A stretch of 14,975 bases of DNA from an uncultured Oscillospiraceae bacterium (lineage in GTDB: Bacteria > Bacillota > Clostridia > Oscillospirales > Oscillospiraceae): NCBI GenBank assembly GCA_900758955.1, contig CAAETL010000007.1, positions 1 to 14,975 on the forward strand. The letters are read 5' to 3'. Position 1 is the first letter of the stretch, and each line of letters starts with the position of its first letter. Under the pieces are notes generated by a model. That model was not told the DNA's origin. It searched no databases and saw only the letters and a program-made list of their open reading frames with translations. The translations under genes were made by a program, and so were the position numbers. Shown one piece after another: positions 1-7,062 of this stretch.

Positions 1-104
1 CCTTGCACTCAAACTGGCATCATGCTAAAATATGGGCGTTAGCGTATGTATTACGGTGAAGCTTCGTTGACCAATAGGACAAAATAAACATTTTGCAACA
101 TCAG

Positions 105-950
105 CTACCTGATGAGGTCCAAACGTTCCAGCTGCCTTGCATGTTCCGCGCCGGTGGAAACCAGATAGATGCGGGTGGTTTCCATGCTGGAATGGCCCAG
201 CACGTCGGCCAGCTTTGCCACATCCCGGCTGACTTTATAAAATGCCCGGGCGAACAGGTGACGCAGATTGTGGGGAAACACCTTCGTGGCTTTTACCTTC
301 GCCTGGGCGGCGAGAGCCTTCATTTCCGCCCAAATTTGCTTGCGGGACAGTCCATTTCCGTTTTTGGTAAGAAAGATTTGGCCCGACGTGATGTGTTGCT
401 GTCTCGCGTATTTTTTTAGCTTACTGCACAGCTTTCCCGGCAGGAGAATGGTTCTAATTTTCCCCTTCAGGGAAATCTCCGTTCGTCCCTCCCGCACGGC
501 CTTTACCGTAAGATATTGCACCTCAGAAACCCGAATACCCGTGGCGCAGATCGTCTCCATAAGGAGCGCCAGACGGGGCCGTCCCAATTCCTGCGCCGTA
601 TCCACCAGGCGGTCATATTCCGACCGGGTGAGTTCCCGTTCTTCACTGCGAAAAAGCCGCCGTTGCAGGCGCAGGGGTTTCACCCGGCACTCATTCCATC
701 CCGCAAAGACAAAATACTTGTTGATCCCCGCCACCATGGAATTGACTGTGACCGGCCGGTATCCGCTGTCCAGCAGATGCTCCTTCCATTCCGCCGCCAG
801 CTCCCGGGTAACCGCTCTACCGTCCAGCCAGGATGCAAACGCGCCCACATCCCGCAGGTATTTGGCAATGGTTCCCCCGCTTCTCTCCTCCCGTCTCAGT
901 TGCGTCGCAAACGCCGCCACCTGGTCTACGGTTCGTTCCTCATTTTTCAA
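105..950 (-). CDS. Tyrosine-type site-specific recombinase (phage integrase family)
   Basis: Site-specific DNA strand exchange through a tyrosine-DNA intermediate. Seen (numbering from the TTG start): an N-terminal SAM-like core-binding region at about residues 5-90, then a catalytic domain with all expected residues: R140 in ATGIR, K162/K164 in the beta-hairpin LKGK, H227 and R230 in HNLRH, H253 in GHSS, and nucleophile Y262 in TRIYL. Length 281 residues is usual for XerC/D-like enzymes. The frame stays open to an ATG at 1115, but that ATG and one at 1046 lack a Shine-Dalgarno, the extra residues look non-coding, and the divergent promoter's -35 overlaps the 1115 ATG. The TTG at 950 follows GGGAGGG at good spacing. 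It stands alone, divergent from the Hpt operon, with no excisionase, cargo or repeats in view. Its target is unknown; it could be a housekeeping-like orphan or a remnant of an element. Confidence 0.85.
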   Translation of the reverse strand: MKNEERTVDQVAAFATQLRREERSGGTIAKYLRDVGAFASWLDGRAVTRELAAEWKEHLLDSGYRPVTVNSMVAGINKYFVFAGWNECRVKPLRLQRRLFRSEERELTRSEYDRLVDTAQELGRPRLALLMETICATGIRVSEVQYLTVKAVREGRTEISLKGKIRTILLPGKLCSKLKKYARQQHITSGQIFLTKNGNGLSRKQIWAEMKALAAQAKVKATKVFPHNLRHLFARAFYKVSRDVAKLADVLGHSSMETTRIYLVSTGAEHARQLERLDLIR

Positions 951-957
951 GATGATT

Positions 958-964
958 CCCTCCC
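958..964 (-). promoter_or_regulatory. Ribosome binding site that decides the recombinase TTG start
   Basis: On the minus strand GGGAGGG is followed by seven bases and then TTG at 950-948. Neither upstream ATG (1046, 1115) has a comparable site, so the shorter protein is preferred. A TACAAT hexamer on the minus strand at 1026-1021 would suit as a -10 box, but no convincing -35 is seen. Confidence 0.55.
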
Positions 965-1114
965 AATCTGCGCCGGCCCGCCGGTATTCTGAGGCCGGTT
1001 TAAAATTTACATCCGTTTGTATTGTACCGTTCCGCCGGCTTTTCATACGGAAAAAGTAAAAGACATGCGTATTTTGCGCGGAAACACAAATATTTACAAT
1101 TTCTCCTGAGTTCA

Positions 1115-1143
1115 TTGAGTTTGGGACGGTTTTGTTCTATAAT
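1115..1143 (+). promoter_or_regulatory. Sigma-A-type promoter of the Hpt / c-di-GMP regulator operon
   Basis: TTGAGT at 1115-1120, a 17-base spacer, and a perfect TATAAT at 1138-1143. The transcript would start near 1150, giving a leader of about 70 bases before the Hpt start codon. Confidence 0.75.
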
Positions 1144-1173
1144 GTAAGGATAGTAACTGGAATGGACTATATC

Positions 1174-1191
1174 CACCGGCCCGGGCCGGTG
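1174..1191. repeat. 18-bp perfect GC palindrome in the leader of the Hpt operon
   Basis: CACCGGCCC followed by its exact reverse complement, with no spacer. It lies about 25 bases after the predicted transcription start and 14 bases before the AGGAGG (1205-1210). It could be an operator for a dimeric repressor or an RNA hairpin. It has no T-tract, so it is not a terminator. Confidence 0.6.
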
Positions 1192-1219
1192 AAATGATGA
1201 AATCAGGAGGATCGTCTAC

Positions 1220-1570
1220 ATGGATCAGACCATGGAACAACAGCTTCTGTCAGCAGGGGTAAATATCCAGGAGGGTGTGGCCCGTTTCGCCGGGAATGAC
1301 GCGCTGTACCAGAAGTTCCTTTTTAAATTCCTGGAGGACCCTTCCTTCGACCAGCTTCAGGCCGCTGTGGCGGCGGAAAACTGGGCGGATGCCCTCACAG
1401 CCGCCCACACGCTAAAAGGCGTTTCCGGTAATTTGGGATTGGAGTCCTTGTTCAGCTCCTCTGCTCAGGTGGTCTCCCTCCTGCGGGAACAGGATCCGGC
1501 CGGGGCCTTGGCCGCCTACGCAGCGCTGAAAGATTCCTATGAGGAAATTATCCGCATTCTAAGGCACTAA
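1220..1570 (+). CDS. Free-standing Hpt (histidine phosphotransfer) domain protein
   Basis: A 116-residue cytoplasmic phosphotransfer protein expected to carry a phosphoryl group between a hybrid histidine kinase and a response regulator. Seen: the Hpt signature AHTLKGVSGNLG with phospho-accepting H63, K66 and G67, in an all-helical protein with no membrane segment and no kinase ATPase domain. AGGAGG sits nine bases before the ATG. It is the first gene of an operon: the next start lies 15 bases after its stop, and that gene encodes a REC-domain protein, the natural phosphorylation partner. No histidine kinase is encoded in the window, so the upstream donor must be elsewhere. The Hpt assignment is firm; the partnership with the next gene is inferred from adjacency. 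Confidence 0.88.
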   Translation: MDQTMEQQLLSAGVNIQEGVARFAGNDALYQKFLFKFLEDPSFDQLQAAVAAENWADALTAAHTLKGVSGNLGLESLFSSSAQVVSLLREQDPAGALAAYAALKDSYEEIIRILRH

Positions 1571-1585
1571 GGAGGGGCAAAAACC

Positions 1586-4500
1586 ATGTCGACCCAGGAA
1601 ACTATCCTGATCGCAGACGACGCGGAGATCAACCGCACGATTCTGCGCAGCCTGTTTAAAGGGGAATACAACCTGTTGGAAGCGGAAAACGGGGAGCAGG
1701 CTCTCATGCTGCTGCGGCAGTATCAGGAGTCCATCACCGCCGTGCTGCTGGATTTGGTTATGCCCGAAAAGGACGGCTATCAGGTCCTGGAGGCGATGCA
1801 AGCGGGAAATCTCCTCTACCACATTCCCGTGATCGTCATCACTGCCGACGACAGTGCGGACAGTAAGGTCCGGGTTTTTGAGTTGGGGGCGTCAGACATC
1901 ATTACGAAACCCTTCGAACCCAACGTCGTGCTCAGCCGTGTCAAAAACATTATTGAGCTGGGCCGCTACCGCCGTCGGCTGGAGGCCTTGGTCTCAGAAC
2001 AGTCGTCCCGGGCGCAAAAGTCCAACGCCGCTATCATTGATATGCTTTCCTCGGTCATTGAACACCGAAGCCTGGAGTCGGGACAGCATATTCGCCGGAT
2101 CCGGATGTTCACCCAGATTCTGTTGGAGGACGTGGCGAAAAATTATCAGGAGTACGGCTTGGACGCCCGAACCATTCAGCTCATCACCGACGCCTCCTCG
2201 ATGCATGATATCGGTAAAATCGCCATCCCGGACCGGATTCTCAATAAGCCCGGGCGGCTTACGAACGAGGAGTTTGAGGTGATGAAAACCCACACCACCA
2301 AGGGCTGTGAAATTCTTGCCGGCCTGGACCAGTTGCAAGATCCGGAATATCTGCTATACGCCTATAATATCTGCCGGTACCACCATGAACGGTGGGACGG
2401 AAAAGGGTATCCCGACGGTCTGAAGGAAAACAGCATTCCCATCTGCGCCCAGGTGGTGGCCATTGCCGACTGCTACGATGCGCTTACCACCGATCGGGTT
2501 TATAAGAAGGCGATTCCTCAAAGTCGGGCCTTCAGCATGATTTTAAACGGGGAATGCGGTGTGTTTTCTCCCCGGCTTCTGGAATGCTTTAAAAATGTGC
2601 GAGACGCCTTTTCGCAGCTCTCCCAGCAATACGCCGACGGAGAGCCCGCCGACCAACCACAGGCGGACCAGTTCCCCGCCGCTCCCCCCAGATGGGAAAT
2701 TGGGGAGACCACCTTGGAGCAGAGTCAGCTCAAATACTTCGCCCTGCTGCGGTATCTGGACGCCACTGTGATGGAGGTGGACGTCAGCGCCCAGGTGTAC
2801 CACCTGGTCTATCTGGCTGACCAGGATTTTGCCATGTTGCGGTCCATGGACAGCTTTGAAGAGTCCATCCGGGTCTTCATCGCCACCTGCGTTCATCCCG
2901 ACGACCAGGCGGAGGCGGGCAAGCTGCTCAGCGGTCATATCCCAGAATTCTTTCAGGAGGGCCTCACCCGGCGTGACCAGCGGTATCGGGTGTTCGATCA
3001 AAAGCAAAATAACTACGCCTGGTGCCGGGTCAGTATGCTGCGGATTAACTTGGAAAATCCCCGCCGTCAAAAATTTCTGCTCATTTGGCATAAAGAGGAA
3101 CCGGAGGAGCCTGCCCTAATCCAGCGTCAGAGGAACGTGGGCGTGCAAAACAGTACCGTTTTGGAAAAACTTCTCAGCGGCGTCCAGAAATGCCGCAACG
3201 ATCGTTACTTCACCATCCTACAAGTGAACCAGGGTCTGGTGGAAATGCTGGGCTACTCCAAGCAGGAGCTGGCGGACCAGTTTCAAAACCGGTACACGTC
3301 CCTCATATACCCGGCGGACCGGGCGCGGGTGGCCGCGGAGTTTTTAAAACAGAGCAACGCCGGTACGGCCATAGAATTGGAGTACCGGCTGGTCACCAAA
3401 GCGGGGCGCGTCGTATGGGTCTCCGATCGCTGCCTGCTGGCGCGGGAAGAGGGAGAAGAGGTGGTCTACTGTATCCTTCTGGACATCACCCGCTCCCGTC
3501 AGGCGGAGGAGAACCTGCGTCTATCCTTAGAGCGCCACCAGATTATCATGAATCAAACAAACGATATCATCTTTGAATGGAACATCCCCACCGACGAGCT
3601 CTATCTCTCCTCTAACTGGGAGAAACAGTTTGGGTATACCCCCATCATTCATCAGGTAAGCTCGGCAATTCCCAGGGCCTCCCACCTCAACCCGGACGAC
3701 ATCCCCTCCTTCCTCCAGCTCATGGAGGTGATGGCCGCAGGCGCCGCCTATAAAGAAACCGAGCTGCGCATTGCCGACGCCAAGGGAAAATACCGGTGGA
3801 ATCGGATTCGGGCCACCGCCCAGTTCGATGTGGACGGCAAGCCCCTCAAGGTGGTGGGAGTCATTCTGGATATTGACGCCCAGAAAAAGGCCGCCGTGGA
3901 GCTGGAGGAACGGGCCACTCGGGATTCCCTCACCAAGCTGTATAACCGGCCCTTTGCCCAGGAACGGATCGAATCCCGGCTGGGTAGCTGCCCCCCGGAA
4001 GAGCTGTCCGTGCTGATGGTATTGGATGTGGACAATTTTAAGCAGGTCAACGACCGTTACGGCCACATGTTCGGCGACGCGGTGCTGGCGGAGATGTCAG
4101 AAAAAATCTCCAGTCTGTTTCGCCACGAGGACACGGTCTCCCGCATTGGCGGGGATGAATTTATGATTTTCATGCCCAACGTCAGCCGGCGGTCTGCGGC
4201 CGAACGGCGGGCGGGGGATATTCTGCGCACCTTGCAGGAGCTCCTCCAAGATACTATGGAAGACGTCTCCTTTTCCTGCAGCATCGGTCTCTCCTTTTCC
4301 TGCGGGGGGGAGCCTGATTTTCAAACATTGTTTAACCAGGCGGACCGAGCTCTGTACCGGGCCAAGGCCCAAGGCAAAAACCAGTTTGTGTGTTTCCGGC
4401 AGGAGATGGAATCCGGCCCCATTGGTATGCCCACACAGCCTCAGAAGCCAGCGCGCACCCAAATTGACTCCAACGAGTCTGAACGGTGGAATCTCTCCCT

Positions 4501-5392
4501 CCTCATTACTAAAGTCTTTGACATTCTGTATAACGCTCCGGAGCTGGAGGAAGGAATCCAGTCCATACTGGCGCTCATCGGCGAACGTTTTGAGGTCAGC
4601 AGGGCCTATATCATTGAGACCACGGAGCCGGACATCGGCACCAATACCTTTGAATGGTGCGGCGCCGGCGTCTCGCCCCAGATCCACTCCCTCACCCGGG
4701 TCCCCTACCTCTCCCAGGGAATGGACTACCGGAATAATTTCGGAAGCAACGGAATATTTTACTGCCAGGATGTACAGAAGCTTCCCCCTTGGCAGCGCGA
4801 CCTATTAGAGCGGCAGGACGTGCTCTCCGTTTTGCAGTATGCCATTCGGGAAAACGGCGAATTTTACGGGTTGGTTGGCTTTGACGACTGTGCCATGCAC
4901 CGGCTATGGACCGACGAGCAAGCGGAGGCGCTCACCTTTGTGGGAAAGCTGCTGGCGGTTTTCTTACGGAAGCAGAGAACCCAGGAGGCACTGGCTTCCT
5001 CCTTGGCCAATCTACATACCGTGCTGGACCATCAGGAGGTCTGGCTCTACGTACTGGACCCGTCTACTTACGCCATCCGCTACGCCAATCAGAAAACGCA
5101 GCAGCTTGTGCCGGAAGCCCGGGCCGGCCGACGCTGCTATGAGGTCTTCTATCACCGGGATACGCCCTGCCCCAACTGTGTTCTCGCCCGCGCCAAAGCG
5201 GGGGGCCAGTGCACCCTGGAGTGCTATAACCCCTCCCTACATACATGGGTGCTGGCCGATGCGGCGATGGTCACCTGGAACAAGCAGGAGGCCTGTCTCG
5301 TGTCCTGCCGGGATGTTTCGGAGTACAAGAAAACAGCCGGTTTCCCGGATACGGAAATGGTCGCCCCTCTCAATTCCGCAGCAGTTGATTGA
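1586..5392 (+). CDS. Multidomain response regulator with both HD-GYP phosphodiesterase and GGDEF diguanylate cyclase domains
   Basis: A 1268-residue signalling protein predicted to break down and make cyclic di-GMP. Domains in order: REC about 5-125 (D11, D12, phospho-acceptor D56, T86, K108); HD-GYP about 145-345 with intact H207-D208 in HDIGK and the HHERWDGKGYPDG motif at 266-278; a PAS-like region about 375-505; PAS about 525-640; PAS about 645-770; GGDEF about 772-940 with D814, GGDEF at 855-859 and an inhibitory RxxD site at R846-D849 five residues upstream; GAF about 970-1130; and a C-terminal PAS about 1138-1248 holding a Cys-rich motif (C1184, C1195, C1198). No membrane segment is evident. 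AAGGAGGGG precedes the ATG. It is the second gene of the Hpt operon and ends at a terminator. Both enzymatic centres look competent by sequence; which activity dominates, and under what signal, cannot be told from sequence. Confidence 0.9.
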   Translation: MSTQETILIADDAEINRTILRSLFKGEYNLLEAENGEQALMLLRQYQESITAVLLDLVMPEKDGYQVLEAMQAGNLLYHIPVIVITADDSADSKVRVFELGASDIITKPFEPNVVLSRVKNIIELGRYRRRLEALVSEQSSRAQKSNAAIIDMLSSVIEHRSLESGQHIRRIRMFTQILLEDVAKNYQEYGLDARTIQLITDASSMHDIGKIAIPDRILNKPGRLTNEEFEVMKTHTTKGCEILAGLDQLQDPEYLLYAYNICRYHHERWDGKGYPDGLKENSIPICAQVVAIADCYDALTTDRVYKKAIPQSRAFSMILNGECGVFSPRLLECFKNVRDAFSQLSQQYADGEPADQPQADQFPAAPPRWEIGETTLEQSQLKYFALLRYLDATVMEVDVSAQVYHLVYLADQDFAMLRSMDSFEESIRVFIATCVHPDDQAEAGKLLSGHIPEFFQEGLTRRDQRYRVFDQKQNNYAWCRVSMLRINLENPRRQKFLLIWHKEEPEEPALIQRQRNVGVQNSTVLEKLLSGVQKCRNDRYFTILQVNQGLVEMLGYSKQELADQFQNRYTSLIYPADRARVAAEFLKQSNAGTAIELEYRLVTKAGRVVWVSDRCLLAREEGEEVVYCILLDITRSRQAEENLRLSLERHQIIMNQTNDIIFEWNIPTDELYLSSNWEKQFGYTPIIHQVSSAIPRASHLNPDDIPSFLQLMEVMAAGAAYKETELRIADAKGKYRWNRIRATAQFDVDGKPLKVVGVILDIDAQKKAAVELEERATRDSLTKLYNRPFAQERIESRLGSCPPEELSVLMVLDVDNFKQVNDRYGHMFGDAVLAEMSEKISSLFRHEDTVSRIGGDEFMIFMPNVSRRSAAERRAGDILRTLQELLQDTMEDVSFSCSIGLSFSCGGEPDFQTLFNQADRALYRAKAQGKNQFVCFRQEMESGPIGMPTQPQKPARTQIDSNESERWNLSLLITKVFDILYNAPELEEGIQSILALIGERFEVSRAYIIETTEPDIGTNTFEWCGAGVSPQIHSLTRVPYLSQGMDYRNNFGSNGIFYCQDVQKLPPWQRDLLERQDVLSVLQYAIRENGEFYGLVGFDDCAMHRLWTDEQAEALTFVGKLLAVFLRKQRTQEALASSLANLHTVLDHQEVWLYVLDPSTYAIRYANQKTQQLVPEARAGRRCYEVFYHRDTPCPNCVLARAKAGGQCTLECYNPSLHTWVLADAAMVTWNKQEACLVSCRDVSEYKKTAGFPDTEMVAPLNSAAVD

Positions 5393-5411
5393 TTCCCCCA
5401 CTTAACAGTCG

Positions 5412-5448
5412 AAACCCGCCTTCAAAAAAGAGAGGCGGGTTTTTGTTT
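5412..5448 (+). terminator. Intrinsic terminator of the Hpt / c-di-GMP regulator operon
   Basis: AAACCCGCCT at 5412-5421 pairs with AGGCGGGTTT at 5433-5442 across an 11-base A-rich loop; the T-run overlaps and continues to 5448 (TTTTTGTTT). It starts 20 bases after the regulator's stop codon. Confidence 0.92.
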
Positions 5449-5492
5449 CTCGCTGTTCGTATTTGAAACATGCCTGATCCAAAGTGCTCTTT

Positions 5493-5508
5493 TGTTTCAC
5501 GTGAAACA
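5493..5508. other. parS: parS centromere site 1 (ParB binding site)
   Basis: TGTTTCACGTGAAACA, an exact match to the 16-bp palindromic parS consensus of Bacillus and other Firmicutes. It lies between the regulator terminator and the MFS promoter, about 1.55 kb before parA. ParB is expected to load here and slide as a CTP-bound clamp. The sequence also reads as a spurious TTG-started MFHVKQ peptide. Confidence 0.96.
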
Positions 5509-5527
5509 ATGGATTTCCGCGGCGTTG

Positions 5528-5557
5528 TTGACATTCTTTCTAAAATGGGTCTATACT
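5528..5557 (+). promoter_or_regulatory. Sigma-A-type promoter of the MFS transporter gene
   Basis: A perfect TTGACA at 5528-5533, an 18-base spacer and TATACT at 5552-5557. The start would be near 5564, so the transporter must begin downstream of that point. The -35 is 20 bases after parS 1, close enough for bound ParB to affect it. Confidence 0.8.
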
Positions 5558-5606
5558 ATTATAAAATCATTGTTACGATCCTTCCCTGGAAGAACCGTAC
5601 ACAGTT

Positions 5607-5616
5607 GGAAGGTGGG
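5607..5616 (+). promoter_or_regulatory. Ribosome binding site that decides the MFS TTG start
   Basis: GGAAGGTGGG is followed by TTG at 5621. The in-frame extension upstream runs through the promoter and parS, which excludes the longer reading at 5492. Confidence 0.6.
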
Positions 5617-5620
5617 TCTC

Positions 5621-6850
5621 TTGTTCCGAAAGCCCTTTTACGGGTGGGTGGTGTGCGGCATTGGTACGCTCCTGCTCTTCATCACGATGGGGACTGTTTC
5701 CAACGGTTTCTCCATTTATCTTCCCTATATCATTGCGGAAAACGGGTTTACCCATGCCCAGGGTTCTTTTTTGGTCACCCTTCGCTGCCTGGTTTCCTTC
5801 GGGGCCATGTTGGTGATTGGTCTTTACTACCGCAAGGTTGGTCTGCGCCTGGGCACGTTTTTGGCCGCCCTGTGCGCCGGCGGGGCTTTCTTCCTCTATA
5901 GTCTCTCCCATACCTATTTCTCCTTTTGTTTGGGCGCCGCTCTGTCAGGCGTCAGCTACGGTCTGGGATCTATGGTGCCGGTTTCCATTCTGATTAACAA
6001 CTGGTTCAATAAGCGCAGGACCTTCGCGTTGGGTATCTGCGGCTGCGGCAGCGGCATCGCCACCATCGTTCTCCCGCCCATCACAGAAGCGCTGATTACC
6101 CGGCTCTCCGTCAGCCAGGCTTTCCGTGTGGAATCCATCTTTATTTTGATTGCCACGCTGTTGGTCCTGGCGTTTCTACGCAGCGCCCCCAGCGATCTGG
6201 GTCTTCTCCCCTACGGCGGGATCGCGGCCGTGGAGGAAGGGCAGGCTCCCGTTATTATAGAAGAAGGGCGCACCTTAACCCGGTCCGTCTGGCTGATGAT
6301 GGGGGGAATCGCTCTGCTTATGGGCGCTCTGGCCAATCCGGGTCTTCTGCACCTGCCTGTGCTGTATACCACCGAGGGGATGGACAGCCAGCTTGTGGCC
6401 CTGCTCATCTCCCTGCTCGGCATCGTGTTGGTGGTTGGCAAGCTGCTGTTTGGGACGGTGACCGACCGAATCGGCGGTTTTGCTTCCTCCCTGCTGTTTT
6501 CAGGCGTGCTCTGCGCGGCGCATATCCTACTCAGTTTGGCCTTCCTGCAATGTCTCCCCCTGGATGTGGCGGCCATGCTGATTTTGGGGCTGGGGTATCC
6601 CATCACCACCATTGGCTTCTCCGTGTGGGCCAATGATCTGGTCTCCTCCGATCAGTTCCCCCGTGTGGTGCAGCGGCTTCAAGTGATCTACGCCGCAGGG
6701 GCGTTGGTATTCGCCAGCTTCCCCGGCATCTTAGCCGACTGGCTGGGAAGCTACGTGCCCACCTATGTCCTCTTTTCCGCACTGCTGGTCATCGTTCCCT
6801 TCCTGATTTACTTCTCCTACCGCTTCCAAAACAAAGCCCGGTCTGCATAA
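5621..6850 (+). CDS. Major facilitator superfamily transporter, OFA/MCT-like
   Basis: A 409-residue integral membrane carrier with about twelve hydrophobic segments. Seen: the N-terminal FYGWVV motif common in oxalate/formate-antiporter-like (OFA) and monocarboxylate MFS proteins, NWFNKRRTFALG followed by a glycine-rich helix (loop 4-5 region), and a motif-A-like GKLLFGTVTDRIGG after the central loop. A charged central loop (VEEGQ...IIEEGRT) separates two six-helix halves. The substrate cannot be told; organic anions are plausible from the family. The start is TTG 5621, supported by GGAAGGTGGG and by the position of the promoter; a longer frame to 5492 would read through parS and the promoter. 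It is a single-gene unit with its own promoter and terminator, inserted between parS 1 and parA. Confidence 0.85.
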   Translation: MFRKPFYGWVVCGIGTLLLFITMGTVSNGFSIYLPYIIAENGFTHAQGSFLVTLRCLVSFGAMLVIGLYYRKVGLRLGTFLAALCAGGAFFLYSLSHTYFSFCLGAALSGVSYGLGSMVPVSILINNWFNKRRTFALGICGCGSGIATIVLPPITEALITRLSVSQAFRVESIFILIATLLVLAFLRSAPSDLGLLPYGGIAAVEEGQAPVIIEEGRTLTRSVWLMMGGIALLMGALANPGLLHLPVLYTTEGMDSQLVALLISLLGIVLVVGKLLFGTVTDRIGGFASSLLFSGVLCAAHILLSLAFLQCLPLDVAAMLILGLGYPITTIGFSVWANDLVSSDQFPRVVQRLQVIYAAGALVFASFPGILADWLGSYVPTYVLFSALLVIVPFLIYFSYRFQNKARSA

Positions 6851-6879
6851 ATTAAGAAGGATAGGTCTTAGGTTTTTAC

Positions 6880-6921
6880 AACAGCCGGGCGTCTGCACAG
6901 ATGCCCGGCTGTTCATTTTTT
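6880..6921 (+). terminator. Intrinsic terminator after the MFS gene
   Basis: AACAGCCGGGC at 6880-6890 pairs with GCCCGGCTGTT at 6903-6913, with partial pairing inside the loop (CTG/CAG), followed by TTTTTT at 6916-6921. It separates the transporter from the parAB promoter. Confidence 0.92.
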
Positions 6922-6963
6922 CTCCGTTCTCCCCCCTTTTTTCCTGGTTTGCATGGGAAACAG

Positions 6964-6992
6964 TTGAAATGACTGGAAAAATTGCGTATAAT
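6964..6992 (+). promoter_or_regulatory. Sigma-A-type promoter of the parAB operon
   Basis: TTGAAA at 6964-6969, a 17-base spacer and a perfect TATAAT at 6987-6992, giving a leader of about 64 bases. The leader holds a GC-rich segment at 7005-7037 that can fold (for example GCCCC 7011-7015 with GGGGC 7025-7029). Confidence 0.8.
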
Positions 6993-7062
6993 GGAATGGT
7001 ATATCCGCCCGCCCCACTGGCGGCGGGGCATTCCGCCCATCAACTAACAAAGAGGGTGTCCT

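Noticed and set aside
99..114. Hairpin CATCAG-CTAC-CTGATG at the recombinase 3' end
   Set aside because: Six-bp stem overlapping the stop codon, followed on the minus strand by no proper T-run; too weak to call a terminator.
268..1059. Long plus-strand frame opposite the recombinase
   Set aside because: Composition is Arg/Ser-rich with no motif; it is the antisense shadow of the recombinase, which has all catalytic residues.
951..1115. N-terminal extension of the recombinase to ATG 1115
   Set aside because: No ribosome binding site at 1115 or 1046, AT-rich and non-coding-looking residues, overlap with the -35 of the divergent promoter, and a well-placed GGGAGGG before TTG 950.
1165..1177. 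DnaA-box-like TATCCACC and possible oriC
   Set aside because: Only isolated imperfect matches (also near 599-607), no cluster and no AT-rich unwinding region, despite the nearby parS sites.
5492..5620. Longer MFS start reading MFHVKQ from TTG 5492
   Set aside because: The codons are the parS palindrome, and the stretch contains a strong promoter; the TTG at 5621 has the ribosome binding site.
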